Source: Cadophora sp. MPI-SDFR-AT-0126
Lineage: Eukaryota; Ascomycota; Leotiomycetes; Helotiales; Ploettnerulaceae
Length of the DNA stretch: 64,000 nt
NCBI GenBank assembly: GCA_020747065.1
Contig: JAGMVK010000004.1
Location: forward strand, 1,054,001-1,118,000
Reading direction: 5' to 3'
Position numbers and translations under genes: made by a program. Below the pieces are notes generated by a model. The model was given only the letters and a program-made list of their open reading frames with translations, searched no databases and was not told the origin of the DNA. Shown here one piece after another: positions 24,069-35,100 of the stretch (the stretch's first letter is position 1; each line of letters starts with the position of its first letter).

Positions 24069-25904
24069 ATGAAGACGAAGTCGTGGGCCGCAACGCTGCA
24101 GGCTGTTCTGTCAGTCAATGCAGTACAGGGTTTCAATGCTCCATCAGACGTTCCAACATGGTGTGGAAAGCCATATATGAGCAGGTAAGTTGATGCCCAA
24201 TCGGCCATAGAACAGTTGTTGAGTCCAAACAGCAACAGTGCTTTAGATCCAGGGGGCCAATTCCAGTTTCCTACGGCTCAGAAGGTATCATTGTTGTATC
24301 TCAAAATCCAGCCTCGATACTCAATCTTCTTGGAAAGTGACGAATCAGGCTCGTTCATTGTGGATACGACCATCTCCCACACCTTCGGACAAGCATACAA
24401 AAACATTACCTACAATCCCCCTAATTCACCGTCAGGTCCCTTCTCATTACTAGATTTCGAGATATTCAGCGAAGACTCAGGCGCGCAACTGGTATCCAGC
24501 TCGGTGCCCGTCAATTCGACTGGCAACATCATCGAATTCTCATTCTCGTCGCTCAAGCCTCGCTTGCAGCCCTGGCCAATATCCATACATGCCACTTCGC
24601 CAGATGGTCTACAAACGTATTCCGCCTCTACGGAAATCTACTTACTGCCATCACGTTCTTACGGAAGTGCTGTGAAGATCGATAATCTCTTCGGGGGACT
24701 CTACGTCCAAAACGCAGCGAATAGCTGGAAAGGCTGGTATGGGATCTTCCCAAACGGCGGATATGCTGACGGGGGCTATGTAACCCCGTCTAATATCAGC
24801 TTCACAAATCTCGACACATACGCCTCACAGGGATTCAATACTATTAGCATTGTCCCTGACGGTGGGCTTCCCGACCAATCATATCCCGTGGCGGAATTGA
24901 CACAGTACTGGAACCATATGGACGAGCTGAATCTATTCAATATTTACGAGATGCGATTTGCGTTCCAGAACTCAACTCGTATCAATGAGCAGGTCGAATT
25001 GTGGCAGAACCGAACTACGCTGCTGATGTGGTACACTGGTAAGCATCATAACCCTTTCTCGATGAATCGTCTCTGATACGATCACGCAGCCGACGAGCCC
25101 GATGGCTGGTCGTACGCCTTGAATTCCACCAAGCTCGCTTACGATCAGCTCCGTGAACTCGATCCCTATCATCCAGTGTCTTTAGTATTGAATTGTCAGA
25201 ACTTCTACTATACGGAATACAGCTCCGGGGCCGACATCATTTTTGAAGACGCTTACCCCGTGGCAATCAACGCGACCTGGTCAATTCCTTGGAACACGCC
25301 TTGCAATCTTACCTACGGTGACTGCGGATGTGATAACTGCGTTGGTGAGCTCACAGATGTATCAACTCGACTTGATGATATCCAAAATTACCAGGATAAC
25401 ATTCAAGGAGAGGGGAGTAAACCCACGTGGGCTGTGATCCAAGCATTTGGAGAACAGACTTACTGGTCAAGTATCCCAAGTGTAGCTGAGGTGGAGAATA
25501 TGATGATGCTAGCTATCAATCACAACGCCAAGGGGCTCACGTACTGGATCTATCCAAGTACAGCGGATGTCAATGTCGGGAGTGGCGAGCTTGGAAAGGT
25601 GTTCCAGAGTCAGGCATGCATGGACTTCTTATTTGGTACCAATGCAATCAAAGGCTTGCCAGTTGTGGGCGAGCCGCTCGTTGATGCAAGTGCTTGGATT
25701 CTTGACGGGAAGATGGTGGTTGGCGTTGCTTCTGGGGAGTATGTGGACTTCCCTTCAACGGTAACAATAATGCTGCCAGTCAATGCGGCGTCAGTGGATA
25801 CAGTGCTCTATGGCAATTCTGGATGGACTGTGAGTGGTAGGATGTTATCCAAGACAGGATTGAAGGCACTAGAAGTTGCTGTCATTGTCCTGAACCTTAG
25901 CTGA
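24069..25904 (+). CDS. Secreted glycoside-hydrolase-like protein, 578 aa
   Basis: Exons 24069-24184, 24233-25038 and 25090-25904 (introns 48 and 51 bp, both GTAAG...AG). Start chosen at 24069 because it supplies a signal peptide ending near VNAVQGFNAP. A beta-sandwich-like N-terminal region (residues 40-190) is followed by a TIM-barrel-like region: GWYGIFPNGGYADGG, FNTISIVPDGG, MWYTADEPDGW (split by intron 2) with an acidic E/D pair typical of GH barrel strand ends, ADIIFEDAYP, WAVIQAFG and GLTYWIYPS. A C-terminal small beta domain follows. Many N-x-S/T sites. In fungi such proteins are annotated as glycoside hydrolase subgroup catalytic core proteins; I cannot assign a GH family or substrate. 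Confidence 0.85.
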
Positions 25905-25962
25905 ACATTGAAATATCACATAAAACCACCAACACCAGCATAGCCATTCAATTTCCTGAAAT

Positions 25963-27593
25963 TTACTTCTCAGCTCGTGTCAAAAGCTCAGGCCAAACAC
26001 TTTCATACTCCTTCTCCACAATCATTTTCCTACCCTCTCTCGTATTCAATCTCAGCGGAAATTTCTCAGGTTGCACGTTGAATCCTTTCGTATACCGATA
26101 CCCAGAATAATCCCATCCATCAGTCCCTCGCACTTCACAAGCCCACGCAATCCTCGCAACCAAAATGGTCAAGCTCCTCTCCGCAATGTTCATACCAGGG
26201 CAAATTCTCCTGCCAAACCCAAACGCGCTGTAATTCTGCAAGTTGGGATAAACATTCAAGGGCTCTTTGAATGTCGGCCATTTTGGCTCCAGCCATCTTT
26301 CGGGGATGAACTTTTCCGGGTCAGGGTATAGCGAGGGGTCGCGGTGGATGGCCCACTGATTGGCATGGACGTTTGATCCAGCTTTCAGGAAGTACTTTTT
26401 GCCGTCAAGCTCATATGTATCGTCTTTGACCAACTGATGGGGCACACCGCCAGCGGTTACCGGTCTCCATCTCAATGTCTCTTTCACAACAGCCCTCACT
26501 CTCGGCAACTTCCCCATATCATCGAAAGTTGGCATTCGTTCCGTCCCAACACAAGTATCGACTTCCTCTTGGAGCTTTCGCATAACATCGGGATGTACAA
26601 TCATAGCCAGCAGAAAACTCATCAGTGCCGCAGACGTTGTCCCAGCCCCAGCTTCAAACAGCGTCCCCACGACGTACGCACCCTCATCATCACTCAACCC
26701 CGATTTCTCCTGGCCGTCCAAGAATTTGCTCGTGAAGTTCTCACCACCGTCTTTTGATTTCCGAACATCGTTCTGAAGTCCACGGAACAGGTCTAACTCC
26801 TCAGCATGCAGCTTTCTCGCCTCGCGCTTGAACGGCGCTAGAAACTTAGGAAGATACATCAAGCTCCGGACTATATCAACAAGATACGCACCCGGCGACG
26901 CAACTCTCTCAACCGTGTGCACAACCCTGAGAATCCTTTTGAGAACCTTCTCCTCGCCAGTGACGACCATCTTCCCAAACGCAATTCGCATCATCAACCC
27001 GCCAGCATACCGCTCAAACCACGTCTCATACTTCTCCGGCACGTCAATCAGATCTCTCAAGGCACGTAGACTTTCCTGCTCTTGTATAGGCTGATAAGAT
27101 GTAGCTGCAGACACCATGGTCAGGTTATGCATCACTTTCCTACCTCTTCGCCAGACGTCGTTGTATGGGAGAAAAAGCGGGCGGAGATTGTCTGAGACGA
27201 GAACTGCGGCCATGGGGAGTTGATCACGGGAACTGTAGAGAGTTCCGCGTTCACGGAGGAGCTCATCGGCAATCTTTTGGGTGGAGAGGATGATGTGTGA
27301 TTGTCCAGCTATGGAGATCTGATAGAGGGGGCCGTATTTCTTGGACCAGGTGAAGAATTGAAGCCATGAGTGAAAAGGGGGGATGTCCAAGAGTGAACCG
27401 AGAAGAGGAAGGCCTGGGATTGTCAGTTTTGTTTTCCATCTCTCTGCTGTGTAAACGGAATTGAGTACATGGCGAATTTACCTTTCGGGCCAGGGGGGTA
27501 TTCCGTCCCAGTAGGACATCTCGATTTAGATTTAACAGTAGACAGCAAAAGCACAGCGCTGAAGAGCACCACGAATGAGACGATTACAAACAT
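25963..27593 (-). CDS. Cytochrome P450 monooxygenase
   Basis: Two exons, 27593-27482 and 27413-25963, joined by a 68-bp intron (GTAAAT, CTGAC branch, CCCAG); 520 residues. Exon 1 is the N-terminal membrane anchor (VIVSFVVLFSAVLLL) and the Pro-rich hinge PPGPKG completed across the splice by LPLLGSL. Helix I shows EAGAGTTS, with Gly where an acidic residue usually precedes TT. The ExxR motif is in KETLRWRP, PERW follows, and the heme loop is FGFGRRICPG with Cys about residue 442. Resembles CYP families of fungal secondary metabolism and xenobiotic hydroxylation (O-methylsterigmatocystin-oxidoreductase-like). Convergent with the hydrolase gene, 58 bp apart. Confidence 0.95.
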
Positions 27594-28199
27594 TGTGAGA
27601 TGATTTACGACAGCTTTAGATCATTCAAGTGTTGATTCGGTATTTGTACATGTCTTTGTTGTAACAGGCGCAGATGCTACAATCCCAATGCGGGGTGATG
27701 GGGCGCTATGATCAAATCTCACTAAGCTTTGCAGACCCGGCACTTGAATCGATCTTTGATTTGTCTTAACTTCTTAATGAAATCAGTGTCCGAATATGAT
27801 CAAATAAGAAGTTATCGACCCTTGATGGTATCATAAGCACAAGAGAATCAGCTTATGATCTCCAACATCAATTCCCGATCGAATCCATGTAGCTTACAGA
27901 ATCCAGCCTTGGCACCACTATTTCACATCAACAGGTGCGGTGATACGACTGACTACACTCTATTGTCACGGCCTGAAGGCTTGCCCGAGGGTTTGATATT
28001 CACAACATTTTTTGATTGGCTTTACAGGACCTCGGTATTTGCTATGCACATACACCCCAAACCATCCCCGAAGTAAAGCTCGAAATCACAAGACCAATCG
28101 GCTCGTCCACTTCACGACTTAACCGATGAATTTCAGCAGAGCAATGAATTTTGTTTTGGGCGCACTAGCCCTCTTCAACTTCTCAAGCTCATCTCGAGA
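27594..28199. other. Intergenic region
   Basis: P450 upstream region and 3' flank of the DUF4360 gene. Nothing recognised. Confidence 0.45.
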
Positions 28200-28943
28200 T
28201 CAACACTCCTGCCACTGAACACCGACTTGGAAGGCAATCTTCCCATCGATGGAATCGTCGGTGATGACACCGCTTGCAGTTGATGCAGTAGATGTCAAGC
28301 GGACCTGGGAGTTGATGTTGAGAGCCGTAGTGACACCACATGGCGACCAGATGGTGGATGTGAGAGGCATGGCATCAGTGACAGCATAGTCGCCTGCTCT
28401 TGGACCCTTGAAGTCTGTGCCAGAAGAGATCTGATTGGATTCTGTTGATAGATTAGAAGGTTGTTCCTGATAGGAGAGGCGAGGAGTGGGGTAAGCTCAC
28501 GGCCAGAGAAATAGTAAGTATTTTGTTGACGACCTGTCACTCCCTTCTCAACATCGACGTAGCCGCGGTACATGGTGCTGAGAATGCTATATTGAAATCC
28601 GCCTGGATACTGGAGCTCGATGTTGAGCTGGCAGTTCTTGCGGTTCTCGGTGACTGGAACCCCCGGGCCGATGGAAGCCACAAATTTATCGAAAATGAGA
28701 GTGAAGCTACAAATAGTCAGTAAGCCGGTAAATTCTATTGTGATGCTTTGTCACTCACGTCTGTCTGTCGGGCGAGATGAAAGATCCAACAGTTCCTTGT
28801 GGGCATCCGGTTCCTCCATATACCAAGTTCTTGATGGTTACCTGGTTTGGTGGAGGTACAGCACCGGTGCTGACATCGGTCACTGACAACGGCGAAGCGA
28901 TCGCTGTGGCAGCAAGTACGAGTGCGAAGAGTGTGCTGAGCAT
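28200..28943 (-). CDS. Small secreted DUF4360 protein, 210 aa
   Basis: Three exons, 28943-28759, 28706-28501 and 28441-28200, introns 52 and 59 bp. An N-terminal signal peptide is followed by the DUF4360 pattern: NQVTIKNLVYGGTGCPQGTV, a Cys-containing LNIELQYPGGFQYS strand pair, YRGYVDVEKGV, and TDFKGPRAGDY near the C-terminus, with four or more Cys that may pair. The family is common in ascomycetes, secreted, of unknown function. A TATATA run at 29058-29064, about 115 bp upstream on the coding strand, is a plausible TATA box. Confidence 0.9.
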
Positions 28944-30117
28944 TTTTGCTGATTGTTAGATCAGGTCTTAAGTCTGTAAGTCCTTGGTCTGATGTTTTGA
29001 ATGCTATAGATGATGCTGAGAAGAGATATCCAGGATCGAAGGGTTCCTTGTCGTTACCTATATACTTTCTCAGTATTAAGCGTGTGGTGATAACTAGGTG
29101 AGGTGATACTTGTCGATTGGTGTGAAAATGAGCTGAGAGTCTTGCCCCGCAGCAATATAGGCACCTTGGCCAAGTACCATCTCAATCCCAGCCTAAAGCA
29201 TGATACGAGGATGGTAGCTATGGTGTAGCAGGGAAGGTCATGTCGCATTATCGATTCTGTTCCTGACTCCGAGAAAGAAAACATTCAGGGTCACCAGATC
29301 CGATCTTTCCACCCCGGAAAAGCTTGTTCTCAATCACGGAGCGAGAAAAACGTGGCGTTCGACTTAATTCGAAATTGTGGCTCGACAATCTCCGCTTGTG
29401 ATATATTAACAGACTTGGGTCTCCTGAGATACCCTAAAGGCCACAGGAGAACGCTCGGTACTGTAAGAAAAGCACATACTTGTGGAGAAAATACAAATGT
29501 AAAATTCAGACTGTCTACAATCAGATAAAACGTCGTCGTTCTTGCAAAGAGACGCGGCTCAACACTTGCTGGCGATCGCGTCGATCTCCCTCGTTCAGAC
29601 CCTTCAAAATTAAGGTTATCTTGAGAATCTGAAAATAGCAACGATGCGCCAAGAGATGCTCCCAATCCCGATAAACCGTGAAGGTTAACACACCTTGCAG
29701 AGTACCATTCGGCTAGCCTTCGGACCTAGGAGCACTTGGCTGTATATATGGTTAATGGAGCCCATTGTCGCCTGCATTGCGATTAATATATGTGGTCGTA
29801 AAAATAGGCCTTTCTCGTCTACCCATATTAACAGATTTGAGGCTGAAAGCAACGGTAGAAAGAACCGAATCGGGTTCACCACCTCAAAACCACCACATTT
29901 CTGGGGAATCCCAGGGATTTTAGTTTCGGGGCCGTCCACATAATGCATACCTGGGGAAAAGATGGAAGCGAGGTAAATTCACCACCCGTTGCATGGATTG
30001 CGGCGAATAGTGTTGTACCACATCTCGCTAAGGGGGCAATGTGTATTTTTAGAAAAATGCAAGATACAACCTCAAAATTCCAATTGGAGCGGCCGAGACG
30101 ATCTGAAGGCCTAGACT
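28944..30117. other. Intergenic, with possible unresolved minus-strand gene
   Basis: Two minus-strand open segments, 29685-29948 and 29330-29665, have hydrophobic, domain-like composition (FFLPLLSASNLLIWVDEKGL; VCAFLTVPSVLLWPLGYL) and might be exons of a membrane protein or its remnant. I could not join them with confident splice sites and recognise no family. Confidence 0.3.
29058..29064 (-). promoter_or_regulatory. Possible TATA box of the DUF4360 gene
   Basis: TATATAG on the minus strand about 115 bp ahead of the start codon at 28943. Position and composition fit; no other support. Confidence 0.35.
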
Positions 30118-31522
30118 TTAATCTTCCTTGTCCCAGAGACTCAAAAGGTCGGACGGAAGTGCAGTCCTGCCTTCACCAATCTGCTCCGTGATACACAGAG
30201 GGCCATGTCCGTCCCAGCTGATTTCGAACTGGTTGTGGTCTGAGTCTCTTACCATATCCATGATTCGCCTGACGAGAGCATGGAAACGAGCTAAGAGGGA
30301 TGAGTTGGTAGTTTCCCATTCACGAATATTGCGCGTGATGGGAGTAACTGCGGGTCGATCGAATAGGCCCATATTATGGTACGCAATGACAAAATTAGGG
30401 GTTTGATTCGCCCAGAGTCGGGGAAGTATCTCATCCATGTTGTAGGACTTATATTTGGCCCGTGTCTTAATGTCGAAAATCCGATCCTGGGAAATTACGT
30501 TGCCAGCCATTCTTATCTTCAATGTCCCGCTCTGGGATGGTACTTGGGTGCCGACGGCGAGTCCGTCAAGCGTATCTTCAAGCGTGGTATCCTCACTGGC
30601 ACCCATGGTATTAGACGCCAGCTTCGGGGTGGCTAACTTTGGCCTAACATAGCCGTCGGTCTCTGTGCGGATGAGTATCTCCAGCCCGCCGAAATCATAT
30701 TGAATGATTCGTTGGTGTGAACAAGAGTTCCGAACATCTGCATCCCAAGTGGTGTAGGCTTCTGGGAATGTGTGACCCCAGCCGTGCAGGTCCGGGATGA
30801 TCTCCGTAGGTGAATTCTCTCGACGGACGAAGAGGACTGTGTCACCCACCACATTGGCGTCGAATCGAAAGGGCTTCGGTTGGCCTCCGGCGCACCTCAT
30901 AAGATTGCCAATTGTACTGCCACATCCCACTATGTCCAGGGACTTGAAGTCAAATTTCGGCTTCATAGCAAGCACTGATCGAACAGCGGGCTCAAGAGGG
31001 TATGTAGGATATCGAGCGGCATTGATATCTCGAAAGACATTCTCGCTATCTGCCTTTAGTCGCGTGTCTTCTGCAGGAGGTGTCCATGCTGGGGGAGATC
31101 CTGAATCGTTCATATGTGTTAGCGAATGTCGTAAAGTCAACAAAAGTGGCCATTCGTCCAGCAAGCGCTGTAAAGCAAGCTGTAAAGCGGAATACTTAGA
31201 CTGAGAATGGTAAGGGCTTACCGGGAACGAGGATCATCGGATTTGTGCCACTGGCCCAGTTGTAGGAGGCAATGTAGCGGACATCTTGGATTGTTGGAGA
31301 TTCCAGCTCGACTAGGAGTGTATTCGCATTGATGCAATCCACTGCTGGACCCAGAGGCTTAGATGGATGTGGTGTTGATTGTAGTGTTGAAGTGAAGATT
31401 GAGTTTCCTTGCCCACGCCCTCGCCCGCCACGAGTTTGCCCCACGCTGATGGCGCGTGCTGTGCCCCTCCAGCCACGGCCACCCCTATTCCAACGTCCAC
31501 GATAATTATGCTGAGAATCCAT
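30118..31522 (-). CDS. RGG-box protein of a conserved fungal family, 427 aa
   Basis: Exons 31522-31222 and 31100-30118, intron 31101-31221 (GTAAGC, CTAAC branch, TTCAG). The N-terminal about 45 residues are Arg/Gly-rich (RGRWNRGGRGWRG), an RNA-binding type RGG region. The body matches a family widespread in Pezizomycotina, recognisable by IASYNWASG...MILVPGSPPAWTPP, INAARYPTYPLEP, VLFVRRENSPTE, GWGHTFPEAYTTWDADV and SHQRIIQYDFGGLE. Public annotation often labels such proteins geranylgeranyl pyrophosphate synthetase; I see none of the DDxxD prenyl-synthase motifs and do not accept that label. LIRTETDGYV followed by FDIKTRAKY looks like the E...(D)xK arrangement of PD-(D/E)XK nucleases, which is inference only. 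Divergent from the giant helicase/AAA+ gene (632 bp apart). Confidence 0.8.
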
Positions 31523-32154
31523 CAATCTCTCATTGAACTCCTCACAAACAAACGATTTCAAGGATTTCCTTATGCTCTGAGGTGTGCGCTCCGCAATGGT
31601 GGCGAAGGCTCAACCTTAACAGGGCCATCCACCTTTTACTTCATCACATTCGATATATTTCTTTTCTCAGCCACCCAACAGCAGTGCTGTAAGGCTCCGT
31701 GGTTGAACAAACCCGACCGTTTCATAGGCTGCAGCCAGCCAACGATGGGCAGAGACATGGTTCTCAATAGGCTGCTCTTGCAGAAGCAGCTGCAAAAGCA
31801 TCCAAATGGGGCCAGCAAACGGCCGCCATGAGGCTCGCGCCAGCAAGTCCTGCCCGCGAGGCGCTCTCATCAAAGCCAGATCCCTGTATCAGCAGCTCAG
31901 TTATCACAAAGCAGTCCCCTTCGGTCTCACCGTGTAGGCCACTGTTGCTTTGTTATTCTGGTACAGAATCTCTGTGAATGAGAAAGAAGTGACTTGGCCA
32001 GTGCCCAGCAGGTTCATATAATCGATTGCTCATCAACTTCAACTGAATGTCAAAGCCAATTGCAACACATATCACTGCAGCAAAAGCGGTAAAAAAAATC
32101 AATAGATTCAGCATTTCGTGTCCCGGGGCAACGATTCACGCAATCGATCCTCAG
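31523..32154. promoter_or_regulatory. Divergent spacer, includes one arm of an inverted repeat
   Basis: Spacer between the RGG-box gene and the giant helicase gene. About 31700-31873 (read on the minus strand) is homologous to 43100-43245 on the plus strand. The rest shows no recognised element; this should contain both promoters. Confidence 0.5.
31700..31873 (-). repeat. Left arm of degenerate inverted duplication
   Basis: Minus-strand sequence here, for example the core CTTGCTGGCGCGAGCCTCAT, recurs in mutated form as CTTGTTGGCGCGAACCTCAT on the plus strand near 43110, and the similarity continues through GCAGCTGCTTCTGCAAGAGC and AGCAGCCTATT. Conceptual translations are alike too. It seems to be part of a duplicated segment including the start of the helicase gene. 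Confidence 0.7.
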
Positions 32155-35100
32155 ATGTCTTCAGCAAGCTCCGATGACCCCAGACTTCTGAGGCTTTCGA
32201 AGCTTTTCAACGATGTTTTATGTGGCAGAAGATCTCTCAATTCTTCACGAGACGGTAAACTCTTCTTGGAATCCGTCTGTGTGCAAGCAGACCATGCAAC
32301 GTGCGCTCACAGAATCCTCACGAGCCCCTCGGGTATGACGGCGCTTCAAATGTCCATGAGATTCGACACATCTGGCTCATTTCTGAACGGTCATGGTTTA
32401 CAGCTTCTCAGATATCTGCAGTCTCCTCAATTAACAGCCATCGATTCTGGGTCGGTCTTATCGAAGATCTTGATCAGTGTCGTCGAGCCCCCATTCTTCT
32501 GGGATGCTTTTACGAAGGCTTTCGTTGAGTCTCTCCTATGTCCTGACGCTGTCTTGGCATATGCATGGCTGCTTTTACAACTAGTTCGTCTCCCCGGTGC
32601 AGCATCATCTGTTTACGTACAAATTGCCAGTTCCTCAATCTTGGACTTGATCTTGAATTCGCCAGATGGAGATACAAGGAATCTTGGACAAAAGATCAAG
32701 CATTCGCTTCCATTATCTGACGAAGATCTTCACATCGACGCAGATGCAAAGCCTGGAGGGAGGCATGGCAATGACCATGCAGACTATCGACTTATCACAA
32801 TCATGCCCACGGCGGACGAGGTGCGTTACTTATGAAGTGCTCATTTCCCCAAATCGAGTTTCGTGGGAGTGGTTTGCCCTCGAGGTGCTCCCGAACAGTG
32901 AATTAATGAGTACTGGCTAACTTCCTGAGCCTTACAGCTTCTCTCTAAAGATCGTCCATTTTTTCGCCCAGCCAATTTCATTGATGACCCCGAGCTCGCT
33001 TCTACTCGCCGGCAGTTGCATGTGGACAACCAATTCCGATTGCTGCGAGAAGATATGCTTGGAGAAATTAGAGAAGAGATGAAAATTATGATGGGTTCCA
33101 AGGCTGGCCGCCATAAAGGGTTGACTGTTGAGAAACTGAAGCTGTATGGGATCGAAATGGGGGCTGAGAAAAAACGTGCTCCATGGGGACTGAAGTTTCA
33201 GTTGCAAGATGGGTTGCCAAATATGAGAAACATCAGCGGCAGCAAGCGCAAAACGTACCTCAGTGACAATCGACACATTCTTCGCCAGGGCAACATGGCT
33301 TGTCTCCTCATCGATGATGAGCCTGCTGCGTTTCCATCTATTCTACGGAACGAAGACGAACTAGCCCAGATACCTGCAATTGTCACGGTCCAGTTCCAAG
33401 ATGACGATACCTTGTCCCATGCTCTGCTCCAGATGAAAACCGCAAAGAACGTCAAATTAGTTCAGCTGGACTCAGCAACTTTCGCATACGAGCCATTCTT
33501 ACGTCGTCTGCAAGACATGACCGAGCTACCTCTTGCCGGAGAGTTGCTGCACTGGGAGGAGGGTAAAGCACTAGGTGAACCAACCTTCAAACCGTCCGGT
33601 ATCCTGAAAAAGCTTAAGGCAATGCAAGGACGGGATCTCAAACAGGTTCTGGGAACAAAGACAAGTTTGGTCCTCGACGAATCCCAAATGCGATCTCTCT
33701 GTGCATGCTTCTCACAGTCCGTAAGCATGGTACAAGGCCCTCCCGGCACTGGCAAATCGTTTCTCGGAGCATTGGTTGCGAAGGTACTTCATGACTCAAC
33801 GGATCAAGTCGTACTAGTTGTCTGCTTCACCAACCATGCACTTGACCAGTTCCTCGAGGATCTGATGAAAATTGGTATCCCATCAGCCAATATGGTTCGC
33901 CTTGGAGGCAAGTCCACGGATCGTACGAAACCATTGATGCTTCGCGAGCAAAATTCCGTCAAACTCACCGCCGCCCAGTGGACTCAAATCGACAAGCTTA
34001 AACAGAAACTTCAAGAACATGAAGAACGTCTCCGCAATACTTTCGCTCGATATTATTCAACCAATGTACAGAAACGCCATGTTATGGAATATCTCGAATT
34101 CGAAGAGTCGACTTTCTTTGATGCCTTCACCGTTCCGACAGAAAATGATGGCATGACTCGGGTTGGAAAAAACAACAAAAATGTAGATCAATTCTACCTC
34201 CTTGACCGATGGGTGCGCGGCCAGATTAATTCAGGCATATTTCAACATGTCCAGCCAAAAGGTGCAGCGACGATCTGGAAAATGACACCTGCTATGAGAG
34301 ATACTTGCTTAAGCCGCTGGAGAGATGCTATATTAAGCGACCTCGTTACTGAAATGCGAACAACCGGCAGGGCTTTCAATGCTGATCAATCTGAATTGGC
34401 TCGGATCTTTGGAGAAAAGGATGCCAGCATTATAAAGAGTAAAAGGATTATTGCATGCACTACAAATGGAGCAGCAACTTATGCTTCTGCAATACATTCG
34501 GCTGCTCCTGGAATCGGTAAGTTCTTCTCCCTTCCCTCTCATCCATTCCAGTCTCAGGTTCCTCGAAATATCCCGCTTCTCGCTTCAGTCACGTTACCTG
34601 CAATTCTCAAAAGGAGTGCCATCAGGTAACACTGAGCGAGCCAATACTTCAATTGCTCTCAGAACATCGCGAGTGGCACTGCACATTATATCTCTTCCAT
34701 AATTGGTGACTTTGCAAGCTAGCATAAGCTTACTCTGAATTCAGTGCTCGTCGAAGAAGCTGGCGAGATTTTAGAAGCTCACATTCTCACATCTCTTGGC
34801 CCTCACACGCAACAATTGATTCTCATCGGAGATCATCAACAGCTTCGCCCAAAATGCTCGTATGAACTCAGTGTCGAACAAGGCGATGGGTTTGATCTGA
34901 ATCGCTCGCTATTCGAAAGACTCGTCCTCAAAGGCTACCCACACGTGACGCTTGTCAAACAACACCGGATGCGACCAGAGATCTCATCAATGATCCGTCA
35001 CTTGACCTACCCAGATTTGACGGATGCCGACTCAACACTCAAGCGACCTGATCTTCGTGGCTTTCGAGACAACGTCATGTTCATTGATCACCGCGAGCCA

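Noticed and set aside
30118..31522. Prenyl (geranylgeranyl) diphosphate synthase function
   Set aside because: Homologues are often labelled this way, but no DDxxD-type aspartate-rich motifs or helical prenyltransferase pattern are visible.
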